A DNA stretch of 64,000 bases from Amyelois transitella. Taxonomy: Eukaryota > Arthropoda > Insecta > Lepidoptera > Pyralidae. Each line of letters begins with the position of its first letter. The first letter of the stretch is position 1. The stretch is taken from assembly GCF_032362555.1 (NCBI RefSeq), contig NC_083505.1:12234001-12298000 (forward strand), read 5' to 3'. This document shows, piece after piece, positions 1-10,072 of the stretch. The position numbers were made by a program, and so were the translations under genes. The notes under the pieces were generated by a model, which was given only the letters and a program-made list of their open reading frames with translations, was not told the DNA's origin and did not search any database.

Positions 1-118
1 ATACAAAAAGTATACCGATTTTTCATCGGTTCAGTAGTTTTTGCGTGAAAGAGTAACAAACATCCATACTGACATACAAACTTTCGCATTTATAAAATTA
101 GTAGGATGGATAGTAGGA
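1..118 (+). repeat. Lepidopteran dispersed repeat F-a, 3' end
   Basis: Contains GTTTTTGCGTGAAAGAGTAA and ends near TTATAAAATTAGTAGGAT, the same 3' end as the copies at 40767, 51400 and 54054. The 5' part lies outside the window. Confidence 0.75.
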
Positions 119-339
119 TTACTGTAAGTACTTAAATCTCTAAGAGTTTCAACTACCTCTGATATTGTTGTCATAAAGACACAATTCAGATTTCATTTAA
201 CTTTATTATACAAAGTTTTAATATAAATGAACATAATGGCGTTAGTTTTAATATCACTTCATGTCATGTGATGTGAGTTGTAACGAAGTTATCTTTTATC
301 TCGTAAATTTCGGGCCAATGACATTTGAAACCACAAACA

Positions 340-522
340 TATACATATTATGACGTCTTTATCCCTTACAGGGTAGGCAGAAACAACTGTCTCGGAAAGG
401 CTGAAACGCCACGTTGAGCTGTCGGGTTTAATGATGGAATTGAGATTCAAATAGTGACAGGTTGCTAACTCATCACTTAATGAAGTATCCCAAGTTTATT
501 AACCTTTAGTTTGGAACCACAT
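340..522 (-). mobile_element. S1 SINE-like copy, 5' end lost
   Basis: Starts with the CATA-rich tail and ACGTCTTTATCCCTTACAGG, then runs through GATTCAAATAGTGACAGG and CCCAAGTTTAT. It is diverged and lacks the terminal GGAACCACACGGCA. Confidence 0.75.
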
Positions 523-673
523 TTACCTGTTATCACATTTCTACACTTGGAACCAAAGAATCCGAAATCATAGAAGACGTGGTTGGAAAGAAAGTGGGTG
601 GTATGAATGAACCGGCTTATCTCATGGTTGTCATACTATAATGTTTTTATCTTAAATTAAAAAAAAAGAAATA

Positions 674-790
674 AAGTCTGTCTACAGAAAACACTAAAAA
701 TAATTGAAAATTAAATTTTCAATTATTTTTATATAATTGAAAATTAAATTTTCAATTATTTTTATAATGTTTTCTGAAGACAGTTTTTTT
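674..790. repeat. Compound palindrome, MITE-like
   Basis: Outer arms AGTCTGTCTACAGAAAACA and the near-reverse-complement TGTTTTCTGAAGACAG enclose two inner palindromes: 696-730 (17-nt arms around one base) and 733-759. A-runs and T-runs flank the outside. Probably a small foldback element that could form hairpins. Confidence 0.75.
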
Positions 791-892
791 TTTTTTTAAT
801 ATATGTTAAAAAAGTTACAGTATAACCATGAGATACGACGGTATATTCGTTCAATATTCGTTCCAAACGAAAGGCTAATAAAATTTGAAATC

Positions 893-985
893 TTGTTAGG
901 AGATGGGCTGTCACTATTTGGATCTCAATTTCTTTCATTAAACCACACAGCTCAACGTGGCGTTTCAGCCTTTCCGAGGCAGAGA
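893..985 (+). mobile_element. S1 SINE-like internal fragment
   Basis: GATGGGCTGTCACTATTTGG and CAACGTGGCGTTTCAGCC mark it. It runs straight into a reverse-oriented LINE end at about 985, so two tails are fused head-on. Confidence 0.7.
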
Positions 986-1310
986 CCACATCTGTCCACA
1001 TGCCACGATCCCTGCATACTTCTTTCACTTCATCCACATTCATAGGTCTCTTCATGCAAGCTCATCGATTTCGGGTACTCCTGGCCAGATGTTTTGCTAG
1101 AACGTCTCCAATTTAATCAAGGCACGTTCATCTAGGCCTACTCACTCCAGCAGTAGGACTTTTGGATTGGGAAATCCTAGAAGGTCACACTTCCTTTTTA
1201 TATTTACTTAGTGCTTTCATTCATCCTCTCGACATGACCCAACCATCCAAGCATTCCCTTTTTTATTCCTGTCACTACCATCTTCTCTCACATCACAACA
1301 AAACAATTAA
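985..1310 (-). mobile_element. LINE 3' end (GHVERM family), 5' truncated
   Basis: Reverse strand reads GHVERMNES, then the MNVDEVKEVCRDRGMW region. It is diverged and frame-broken. The truncation point matches the fragment at 14129-14400, which suggests both descend from one insertion. Confidence 0.75.
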
Positions 1311-1486
1311 CAGAAAACATTAAACATTAAATAAGCCATTCAAAAACCACACACAAAAGAAACTTTCTATTTGTGAGCCCTCAAGCCGAAGAATTTCAAT
1401 TTGTGAAATAAAATAGTTTAAAATGGCTTGCGCGCGGCAGTTGGTTGCAGTAGAGAAGAAAATTGGCAATCACCCGTTGCTGCCAC
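1250..1486 (+). repeat. Left copy of an inverted duplicated block
   Basis: Matches 13915-14165 in reverse complement nearly base for base, through AAGCCATTCAAAAACCACAC, GCGCGCGGCAGTTGGTTGC and CACCCGTTGCTGCCAC. Its first 60 bp is LINE sequence. Confidence 0.85.
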
Positions 1487-1493
1487 CTAGCGG

Positions 1494-1650
1494 TATACAT
1501 ACATATATCACGTCTTTACGCGTTACGGGGTAGACTGAGCCAACAGCATTGAAGACTGAAAGGCCACGTTCAGCTGTATGGCTAATGACCGAATTGAGAT
1601 TCAAATAGTGACACGTTGTCAGCCCATATTTTAATACTCGTACAAGCTTT
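1494..1650 (-). mobile_element. S1 SINE-like copy, 5' truncated
   Basis: CATACATACATATATCACG tail followed by TACGGGGTAGACTGAGCCA and GATTCAAATAGTGACACG. Confidence 0.75.
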
Positions 1651-2067
1651 ACCTTGCTTGGAACATGCAATTGTTTTTTTATTCGTTACCAAACAAGTTT
1701 GGAAGCTTGCACTCCATGAATGTGCTTCTATTCCCTTGGTCGGCTTTTATGGATTATTAGGTCGGAAATAAGGCGGAAACAGGAGATAATAGGGTTTCTC
1801 GGGCAGAACCGCGGGAGCTCTTTAGTAATCAATAAATGCAACGTTAATATTAAAATAAAGAGTTTTACCTAAAGAAAAATGTCTTACGTAGTGTTTAAAG
1901 TGAAATTAGTATAATAAATACATGTTATATATGCTGTCAAGACCACATGCGTGCTGTGAACATTCGCAGCTGATCCTGACAGTATTCAATAAACATTTCA
2001 CTTAATGTATTTCATTTTGCAACATAGCGTTTTAACTTATCGAATACTTCCAAAGAATAAATAGGAG

Positions 2068-2382
2068 GTAAGACTGGTAAGGCCGAATCGGTAAGGTGCC
2101 CGGTTAAAATGCGAGATGAGCATAAAGGCACAGGTTCAAATCCCACCTCGGCTATGTACAATGACTGATTTTCGAAGATTTGAATGCCTTACCGATGCTC
2201 TAACATTGAGGGAAAACATCGTGATAGAACCTGCACATTCGGTACTGGTAACCGTAACTGAATGTATAACCATGATCCAATAGGTAAGGTTCCCCAGCAA
2301 ATATGGCGGAGGCGCGAATCGCTTTGTAAAAAAACATAGCGCGCGCAATACAGGATCGTGGTCAGTCACGACTAACGTCATT
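2068..2382 (+). mobile_element. S3 tRNA-derived SINE, near full length
   Basis: The tRNA-like head has CGAATCGGTAAGGTGCCCGG and a B-box-like GGTTCAAATCCCACCTCGG. The body contains GAGGGAAAACATCGTG and TAACCATGATCCAATAGG. Confidence 0.8.
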
Positions 2383-2744
2383 AAATTTTAGTTTGTTTAT
2401 AACATATTCAATAAAAGTCTATTTATCCTAATACTAACTGAAAAAATGTCTATTTATCGTAATCCTGACTGAAAAAATGCCAAGTAATGTCTTATAATAT
2501 ATGTATATATAGATTTATAAAAATAGAAAATAAAAGAAGCGTGGGTTAGTGGTCTCAATGTTTATTTCAGAATCTTTTACATCGAATCGGAATCGTAAGT
2601 GCAGAGTATAAAAACAGTGCTTATCGGTAAATACATAACAATGCCATCTAGTGCACAACGGGAGAACTACAACGCGTTCAATACATATCGTCGCGTGTCC
2701 GTTCCTGATAAATTCTGAGATATTAATTAGATGGCGCTGTTGAC

Positions 2745-3065
2745 AGAAACATACTAATATTAAAAATACGAAAGTGAGTTTATTTGTTTGTTACATCTTC
2801 AAGGGTTTCCTACGAAACCAATCTTCTTGAAATTGTACCTTTATATAATTTATAGTCTGGGAAGGACATAAGACCTTCCATCCCAGTAAAAATTATCAAA
2901 AATCGTCAAAAAACCTGTTTTCTTTTGTATGTAGCGCTAAATTCGCCGCTCTTTTGTAGGTTGCGTTCAATTCGTTGCTTTCTGTAGGTGGTGCTTTGTA
3001 GAGGTTGTTTAATTCGTCGCTTTTTGTACATTGCGCTTTTACTGGTAAAAGCTAGTTTATAATAT
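2745..3065 (-). repeat. F-type dispersed repeat upstream of OR1
   Basis: Reverse strand begins in the ACTAGCTTTTACC-type start and ends in the TTTATAATATTAGTAT-type 3' end. GCGCTAAATTCGCCGCTC is shared with 35515-35545, 29635-29665 and 56905-56945. Confidence 0.6.
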
Positions 3066-3207
3066 CTTTTATTCTTTGTTATTTTCTTGTCCTTCATATT
3101 AAAAATTGTATGACAATACTGAAGTACCTAATTATATACACAGACATTTAATTGATTGACTGTTGAGAGCTTTTTTTCATTCTTAGTTCAACAATTGTAG
3201 AGTGAAA

Positions 3208-6200
3208 ATGGATTTTCTATTTGACGCTAATGGTTTAGAGTAAGTTTCTTAATTCTTTCTTTTTTTATTCCATCCAGCCATTTTAATATTAGAAAGTTAG
3301 TTTGTTTGTTTGTAACCTCTTCACCGTTATATTACTGAACTTTTTCATACATATAGTCTGGCATACATATAGAAATTGGGTATCTACATTTCACGCCTGC
3401 GGATTCTCGAGTGATAGCTTTTTAACACTAGTGAAACTAACTTTACTTTTCTGCGTTATTTTTCTGTTATACAAACATAACAACAATTATGAACTTCACA
3501 GATATTTTATCTAGTCCTCAATTTCGAAAGTGTTGGTTACTTTCCACGCCAAAATTGCCAAACGGATCAAGATTTACTAATCCTACTAATATAATAAACG
3601 CGAAAGTTTGTTAAGGTGTATGAATGTAAGTTTGATACTCTTTCATGCAAAATCTACTGGACGGATTTTGATGAATTTTTCAGTAGGTAGGTAGAATAAA
3701 AACGAAATCACCGCGGAAAACATAAAAACATGGTGCGCCTGTTCTATATCAAAAGACGAATGACATTATATCCCTATTGACGTGCCATTAGTACCTCAAC
3801 CTAGGACCGGAACCCCCCGGTGTTGTATCGCCGATACTACTGAGTTTAGAGAGCTCAAACCTGTCATATGTTCCTCGAGAAATGTAGTAAAACACTAAGA
3901 AAATAAGTTAGGGTCACCAAAAGTGTCCTCCAGGGGTGCCTTGGGTCTGATTAGGAACAGCAACAAAACCGAGCTACGCGAATTGTCAAGTCAAACACGG
4001 TGACCGGGGCTAAAGGTAGGTAAACAGTAAGAAAAAAACATTTAGAATTCGAAACGGAACGGAAAACAAACGATGGTTAAAAATCAAGTGGAACAAATTT
4101 TCAGGGGCAAAACCAATCCTTTAGAATTGAAGTATATGAGATATATGAGGAGGAACATGATCTTCATCGGGGGCTGGCCCGGAGACGGGAAGGACGGCGA
4201 GAAGCATCCATATAGACGCGTCTACTTATGGTGGAACGCGCTTTTGACGAACAACAATCTGATAGTCGGCTGCTTGTACATAAAGAACAACATGGGGAAG
4301 CTGTCTTACTTCGATTTGTGCCAAACGTACATCACTGTTCTTCTGACCGTGATATGCGTAGTAAGTTGAGTAGAACATGAGAACACATTTACATACATAC
4401 GTATCATCATGCAATGGAAACAGGCGTAGAAAGAGACTATAGATTGCCATTAACTACTATTTCTACAGACCTCTCCCGCTTCCTCCACACTGATTACTCT
4501 TCATATTATTATATATTTACTTGACAATTACGGGTACTCCTCACATAATATCTCACATTTTAAGACATTCAATTCGAAGTTTAAAAGTTCCACGAGGCCG
4601 GCCACTTTAACAGTCATTATTGTAGTTCCTTTTTTCAATCTATTTTCATACATCCTTATTTCATTGAACTATATGGCACCAAACTAATGTACAATAGATG
4701 TGTTTGATATCATCTCTGCCACTCGAACCTTTAGATTGTAGTTGAATGGTGTATGCAAAACCTAATTTTGATCAGGTACTTCAAGGACTTCAGGACTTTT
4801 GCCCGGGACTTCTCTCCTGTAGGCATTTCCAATTAAAGTATTAAACCTAATTTCTTTTTTTTATTAAAGAGCCATGAAGTAGAGGTTCCTCCATTCCTCT
4901 CTTTTCTCTGTAATTCTCTTTTTACGTGCTAGTATGTTGTTACGTTTACTTTTTGCTTTATTTTAACTAAATACTTAAGATTTACTTTTTCACTTCTTTT
5001 TATGGACACGACCTCCATGAAAAACTTCATCACAAGTATACTAGATAGTAAGAATTTGTTTGGGTGTGGTTTATGTAAAATATTTGGTACATTATTTTGA
5101 TAACCCTTTTGTAACTGAGTGACCGACATGCAATGAACATACAAACTTGCGGGTCTAAAATTTGAAATTTGTCATGTTCCTTGTTTTGGTATGAGGATGG
5201 TCTAACTAAAGTAACTTTTTATTTTGTCAGGCAAGAAGTGTTTCGTTTTTGTCAAATAAATACGATCTGTTGTTTGCTGATTTCTTAAAGGACCTTCATC
5301 TAATAAACCGACAGCCCGATTCAGAATATGCCAGGAAGGTAAGTCATGTTTTACATTTAGTAGTCATAGAATTAGAAATATTATAATCACATGTTTAACA
5401 TTTAGTAGTCATAGAATTAGAAATATTATAATCACCCCTTTCAAGTCTTTTAAAAAAACTATAAACGATTTTATTTCGATTTTATTTACTCCTTTTCCTT
5501 TATTTATCTTGTACGACATCCGTGGAAAAGAGATGGGGTGTTCCTATTCTGAAAAGCCGCAAACTACACTAGACAATAATTATTTTATATGTATAATAAT
5601 AATTAATATAATTTTCAGACCATCGTCCGCGTCCACAAGCTGTCTCATTTCTTCACTCTGTACACGATGTTCAACTTTGTATTGGACGTGCTTTTCTTCC
5701 TAATCCCATCAACTTACAACAACTTCGCTAAAGGTGGATTCAACTGGCCCCCGCCCGAAAATATTACCTACGAGCATTCCGTCTATTACGAGTTACCTTT
5801 CGACTATGAACACAACCTTGGTGGATACATTGTTGTGTTATTGTTTAATACTTACATCACATTATACTGCGCCAGTATTTTCCTCTTCTACGATTTGATA
5901 GTCGCTCTATTTGTGTTTCATCTGTGGGGTCATATGAAGATATTGGCTTATGACTTTGAGAACTTCCCTCTGCCTGGCTTCAAGACACCTGGACGCAGCG
6001 GTGTGTCCCTAACGCATTATACGAAGGACGAAATGGAGGAGATAGGGTTAAGGTTGCAAGCCGTTATAAATCAACACAAATACGTACTCAGGTATGTTTT
6101 CTTGATGTAGGTGGTATTAGTAAACAAGTTTTAGGGTTCAAATTGTGATAGGAAGAAAGATTAGCCAAAAGAACGGTATATCAGGCGGCCCGAATGTTAT

Positions 6201-9200
6201 GACCAATTGTTTAACAGCATTTCAATAATGACTGCTGTATTAAACTGACTCCCAACTTTAAAGTAATCAGCTGAGGATGCACCTGGGTAAAAAGGAACAT
6301 GCTAAAGGGTTTAAATAAAAGAAAATTAAAAAGTTTTGTAGGGTGTCAAAAAAAAAAGAGTGCGCTCAAGTTCGTGCCATAATTAGGGCGCGTATTTGTG
6401 GGTTGACAAAGCCATTAGAGGTGGTGGGAATGTTCCAATGTTACCTTACCTTAACAGCCTATAAAAGAACACTGCTGGACTAAGGCCTACCCCAGGAATG
6501 GGGGGGATTTCACTCATAGTCACCACGCTGGGCAGGCAGGTTGGTGACCGCTGTGTCTACTGATTCTGGACAATGTTGCGCTGCTACTACCTCCAGCTTC
6601 TCCTAATCACCTCTTACGATACCCGCGGGGAGGTATGGGGTGGTGCTATTCTACTCTGCCGGTACCACATTCCAATGTTAAATACAGTTAATGTTTCCCT
6701 GCTGGTCTCCCTGTAATCAGACGAGACGAAGATCTTTCGTGAAGATGTCAAAAATGACTTCAGTCTGACCTCCATGACAGAGTTAACATGACATTTACAG
6801 ATACTCCGCAAAAATTTCGGATACCGTTGGTGTTAACGTCGCCATATATTACATATTCCATCAACTTAGTGGATGTCTTCTTCTACTGGAATGCTCAGCT
6901 TTGGTATGTAAAATACCATTATAAGAATTTTAATAGGCATATAAATCATACATACATACATATCACTTCACGTCTATATCCATAGCGGGGTAGACAGAGC
7001 CAACAGTCTTTTTAAGACTGAAAGGCCTCGTTCAGCTGTTTGGCTTGATGATAGAATTGGACTCAAATGGTGACAGGTTGCTAGCTCATCGCCTAAAAAA
7101 GAATCCCAAGTTTATAAGCCTATTCTTTTTTTCATTAGTGCCGGGATACTCACGGCACATATAAATCAACATTATGTAAATAAATAAATAAGAAGAACAA
7201 ATTTAAAATTGAAAAAGAAGAGTTTGAACAGTAGAGAGGAAGATAAACATACCTCGACCTAATCGTGGAAGTCCTCATGAAAGAAAGGTCAGGTCAATAG
7301 TTGATAGCTAAAACCGACGAGTTTGCATAAAGAGAGTTATGATTGTCGACAAAGTGGAACAAGCAAGAAGAAAGATGGCCTCTGTCTTAGATTACCCCAC
7401 TGGGAAAGAGGCGTATTACTATGTAGGTAAAATAAAGGGTCAGGTCAAGAGTACCCGAAACCGCCGAGCTTGCATGCGAAGAGAGTCATGTATGTGAATG
7501 AAGGCGTGATTTTATGTATGTAGGTATGTATGTAAGGTAAAGGTTTTATGTATGTAGGTATGTATGTAAGGTAAAGGTTTTATTTACGAAGGAGTTACTC
7601 GTGTGTTCCAATTACTTCTTATTACAGGAACCAAAACTATTGATAAGTTTCGGCGCTTTGACTTTAAATCTGACTGAGCTATTGGTACAAACATCTGTCA
7701 TTTTTGAGCTGTTAAGGTCTATGGTGAGTAATTTTATTGCATATTTCTTCAGACGTGGAACCTTTTCTGCCGTGTGGTTCCCGGCACCAATAGAAAAAAA
7801 CCACTCCATCTCTTTCCCATGGATGTCGTAAAAGGCGACTAAGGGATAGGCTTATAAAATTGCGATCCTTTTTTAGGCGATGGGCTAGCAACCTCTCACT
7901 ATTTGGATCTCAATTCCATCATTAAGCCGAGCAGCTGAACGTGGCCATTCGGTCTTTACAAGACTGTTGGCTCTGTCAACCCCGCAAGGGATATAGACGT
8001 GATTATATGTATGTATGTGGAACCATTGGCGAAGATCGTCAATCAAGGATTTCCTACTTCATCCAGGCCTCCACTTTTGTTGAGTTTTAACTTAGTTTAT
8101 ATTTTAAGAAAGAGTCTTTGCATCGTGAGGAAACCTGCACCTTCAGGCAACTGAATGTGTGTGATGTGGAACTATGATCGATCCAATATGTGTCAGGTTT
8201 ACCTGCAAAGGTTGCGGAGGTCATATCGGAGTCACTTCGTGTAAAAACCTGATGCACACAATTCGAATTTCTACTTTATAATTGATGTACTGAAATAATA
8301 ATATTATTGTAATTTTCAAAAGACCGAGCCACTAATGCGAGGCGCCTACAACATCCCATGGGAGTGTATGGATATCAAGAACAGGAAGCTGGTGCTGATG
8401 CTGCTGAGACAGACTCAGATACCAATGGGCCTGAAGGCTATGGGGATGGTGGAAGTGGGCGTTCGGACCATGGCAACGGTAACTATTTTGTCATACACAC
8501 ATAAATAAAATAAATAAATAATAAATATATACGGGTCAAATTAAACAGATTGAGTTAGCTTCGAAGTAAGTTCGAAACTTGTGTTACGAGATACTAACTC
8601 AACGATAATATATTTTATAATAAATACTTAGATAGATAAACATCCAAGACCCAGACCAATCAGAGAAAGTTCGTTTCGCATCATGCCCTGACCGGGATTC
8701 GAACCCGGGACCTCCAGTGGCACAGACAAGCGTTATTACCGCTGCGCCATAAGGCCGTACATGTATCTCTTTTCCTTCAGTAACAAAATTAGTGTGTAGA
8801 GCAACTCATGAGGGGTAAAGTAGATGGAACTAGAGAGAGAGAGATTTACGCATCAGATCTTCTGTGCGCTGGACTGACCAAATAAAATTATACATACATA
8901 TAATCACGTCTATATCCCCTTGCGGGATAGGCAGAGGCAACAGTCTTGAAAAGACTGGTAGGTAACATTGAGATATTTGACTTGATAATGGAATTGAGAT
9001 TCAAATAGTGACAGGTTGCTGGCCCGTCGCCTAATAAATAATCCCAAGTTTATAAGCCTATCCCTTGGTCGCATTTTACGACATCAATGGGAACCAGATG
9101 GAGTGGTCCTATTCTTTTTTTTATTGGTGCCGAGAACCACACGGCACTGCTACTACTGCTTACCAAATAAAATCAGGAGCGAAAAACCCCGTTTCAGATT

Positions 9201-9508
9201 TCAACTCATGATGACCACTACTGACTGTTGGCTCTGTCTGCCCCGCAAGGGATATAGACGTGACCATATGTATGTATGTATGACCACTACCAGTGTGTTG
9301 AAAGTAAAACGATAAAGAAGGAAATAGAAGATTACCTACATTTGGCTCTGTCTACCCCGCAAGGGATATAGACGTGATTATAAGTACCTATGTATATTAT
9401 TTAAGTATGTATTTTAGTAAAAAAAATAACTGTTTTACTTTGTTACAGATTCTCAAGACGACTCTTTCATATTACATGATGCTCAGAACATTCACTAATG
9501 AAGGTTAA
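3208..9508 (+). CDS. Odorant receptor 1 (7tm_6 family), complete, 8 exons, 427 aa
   Basis: Coding exons: 3208-3239, 4105-4360, 5231-5338, 5619-6091, 6801-6903, 7628-7723, 8323-8478, 9449-9508. All introns have GT/AG borders, phases 2,0,0,2,0,0,0, and the joined frame is open to a TAA. Family marks seen: conserved ELPFDYEHNLGGY (about residues 185-200), SDTVGVNVAIYYIFHQLSGC (about 296-315) and near the C-terminus PWECMDIKNRKLVLMLLRQTQ followed by ILKTTLSYYMMLRTF. Length and several hydrophobic segments fit a seven-helix insect odorant receptor (by family knowledge, inverted topology, ligand-gated channel with Orco in olfactory neuron dendrites). The start is the ATG of the 32-nt first exon, matched by both paralogues; the ATG at 4073 lies in intron 1. 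It is more diverged than OR2 and OR3 are from each other. The ligand cannot be inferred. Confidence 0.9.
3578..3700 (-). repeat. F-a repeat fragment in OR1 intron 1
   Basis: CCTACTAATATAATAAACGC and GATACTCTTTCATGCAAAA are the reverse of the F-a 3' end. Confidence 0.65.
5352..5435 (+). repeat. 38-bp direct duplication in OR1 intron 3
   Basis: The unit beginning ACATTTAGTAGTCATAGAAT occurs at 5352 and again at 5398 with no mismatch, which indicates a recent duplication. Confidence 0.85.
6946..7162 (-). mobile_element. S1 SINE-like copy in OR1 intron 5
   Basis: Near complete: CATACATACATACATATCAC tail through AGTGCCGGGATACTCACGGC. It lacks the middle CATCCATGGGAAAGAG part. Confidence 0.85.
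7252..7590 (+). mobile_element. LINE 3' end fragments in OR1 intron 5
   Basis: Two overlapping partial copies of GGTCAGGTCAAGAGTACCCG and GCGTGATTTTATGTATGTAG. A 35-bp unit at the tail (TTTTATGTATGTAGGTATG) is tandemly doubled. Confidence 0.75.
7769..8022 (+). mobile_element. S1 SINE-like copy, full length, in OR1 intron 6
   Basis: Begins GCCGTGTGGTTCCCGGCACC 45 bp after the exon 6 donor and ends GACGTGATTATATGTATG. Confidence 0.9.
8023..8275 (+). mobile_element. S3 SINE body without its tRNA head
   Basis: CATCGTGAGGAAACCTGCAC, GATCGATCCAATATGTGTC and GGTTGCGGAGGTCATATCGG match the bodies at 12.8 and 38.1 kb. It is in OR1 intron 6. Confidence 0.75.
8529..8758 (-). mobile_element. S2 tRNA-derived SINE in OR1 intron 7
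   Basis: Reverse strand: tRNA-like head with CTGCGCC at its A-box end and a B box in GGTTCGAATCCC..., body CCTGGGTCTTGGATG, tail toward GTTTAATTTGACCCG. Confidence 0.85.
8891..9148 (-). mobile_element. S1 SINE-like copy, full length, in OR1 intron 7
   Basis: Runs from CATACATATAATCACGTC to GCCGAGAACCACACGGCAC. Confidence 0.9.
9220..9400 (+). mobile_element. Two S1 tail fragments before OR1 exon 8
   Basis: TGGCTCTGTCTGCCCCGCAA at 9229 and TGGCTCTGTCTACCCCGCAA at 9342, each followed by GGGATATAGACGTGA. The second ends about 50 bp from the exon 8 acceptor. Confidence 0.8.
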
Positions 9509-9570
9509 TGAGAATTATGATTTCTAGGAATTGATAAATTTAAATTAATTTCCATTTTTTCCACAATCTA

Positions 9571-9872
9571 GATTTTAAAGATTCTACTTACATTGAAATT
9601 ATATTTCTACTTTAATGAATATAACACTATCACTTATTGTTTGCATACTATATAACTTTGTGCACGATCACATCACATCTACAAAGATTTTCACAATTTG
9701 TCAGCAAGCATTTTGGTTGCAAAACAATAAAAAAAAAATTTAAACATCATAATGTTGTTTTTTTTAAGTCCTGGCCAAAGATCAGGTCTAGAGTACCTTC
9801 AACAGGCGAACTAGCATTCAGAGATTGTGACAAGTGAAAAGTCGCTGCCTACCCCTCCGGGAAAGAAAGAAG
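9571..9872 (+). repeat. Block just 3' of OR1, inverted copy at 13.54-13.84 kb
   Basis: About 300 bp, including GTTTGCATACTATATAACTT and TTTTGGTTGCAAAACAATAA, recurs in reverse complement at 13540-13840. The AATAAA at 9727-9732 may be the OR1 polyadenylation signal. The last 100 bp is an old LINE 3' end (CTGCCTACCCCTCCGGGAAA). Confidence 0.85.
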
Positions 9873-9877
9873 AAATT

Positions 9878-10072
9878 TGACGGCCTCTGTGGTGCAGCGG
9901 TAGTGCGCTTGTCTGTGACACCGGAGGTCCCGAGTTCAAATCCCGGCCAGGGCATGATGAGAAAAGAACTTTTTCTGATTGGCCTGGGTCTTGGATGTTT
10001 ATCTACTCGTATATAAGTATTTATTATAAAATATAGTAACGTTGGGTAAGTATCTCGTAACACATGTCTCGA
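9878..10072 (+). mobile_element. S2 tRNA-derived SINE, cut off by a minisatellite
   Basis: GACGGCCTCTGTGGTGCAGC head with A box and GAGTTCAAATCCCGGCCAGG B-box region. The body is intact to TATCTCGTAACACATGTCTC, then passes directly into the 31-bp array in place of the usual SINE end. Confidence 0.88.

Larger units (their letters stand above)
119..3207. other. Intergenic stretch upstream of OR1, repeats only
   Basis: No exon of any recognisable gene was found. The stretch holds S1, S3 and LINE fragments, a palindromic element and an F-type repeat. 1680-2060 and 2385-2740 show nothing I can name. The last 140 bp before the OR1 ATG is the only part free of obvious repeats and so the best place to look for its promoter. 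Confidence 0.6.

Noticed and set aside
4073-4104. Start of OR1 at MVKNQVEQIF
   Set aside because: The paralogues use a 32-nt upstream exon. A CAG acceptor at 4102-4104 with the right phase shows this stretch to be intron.
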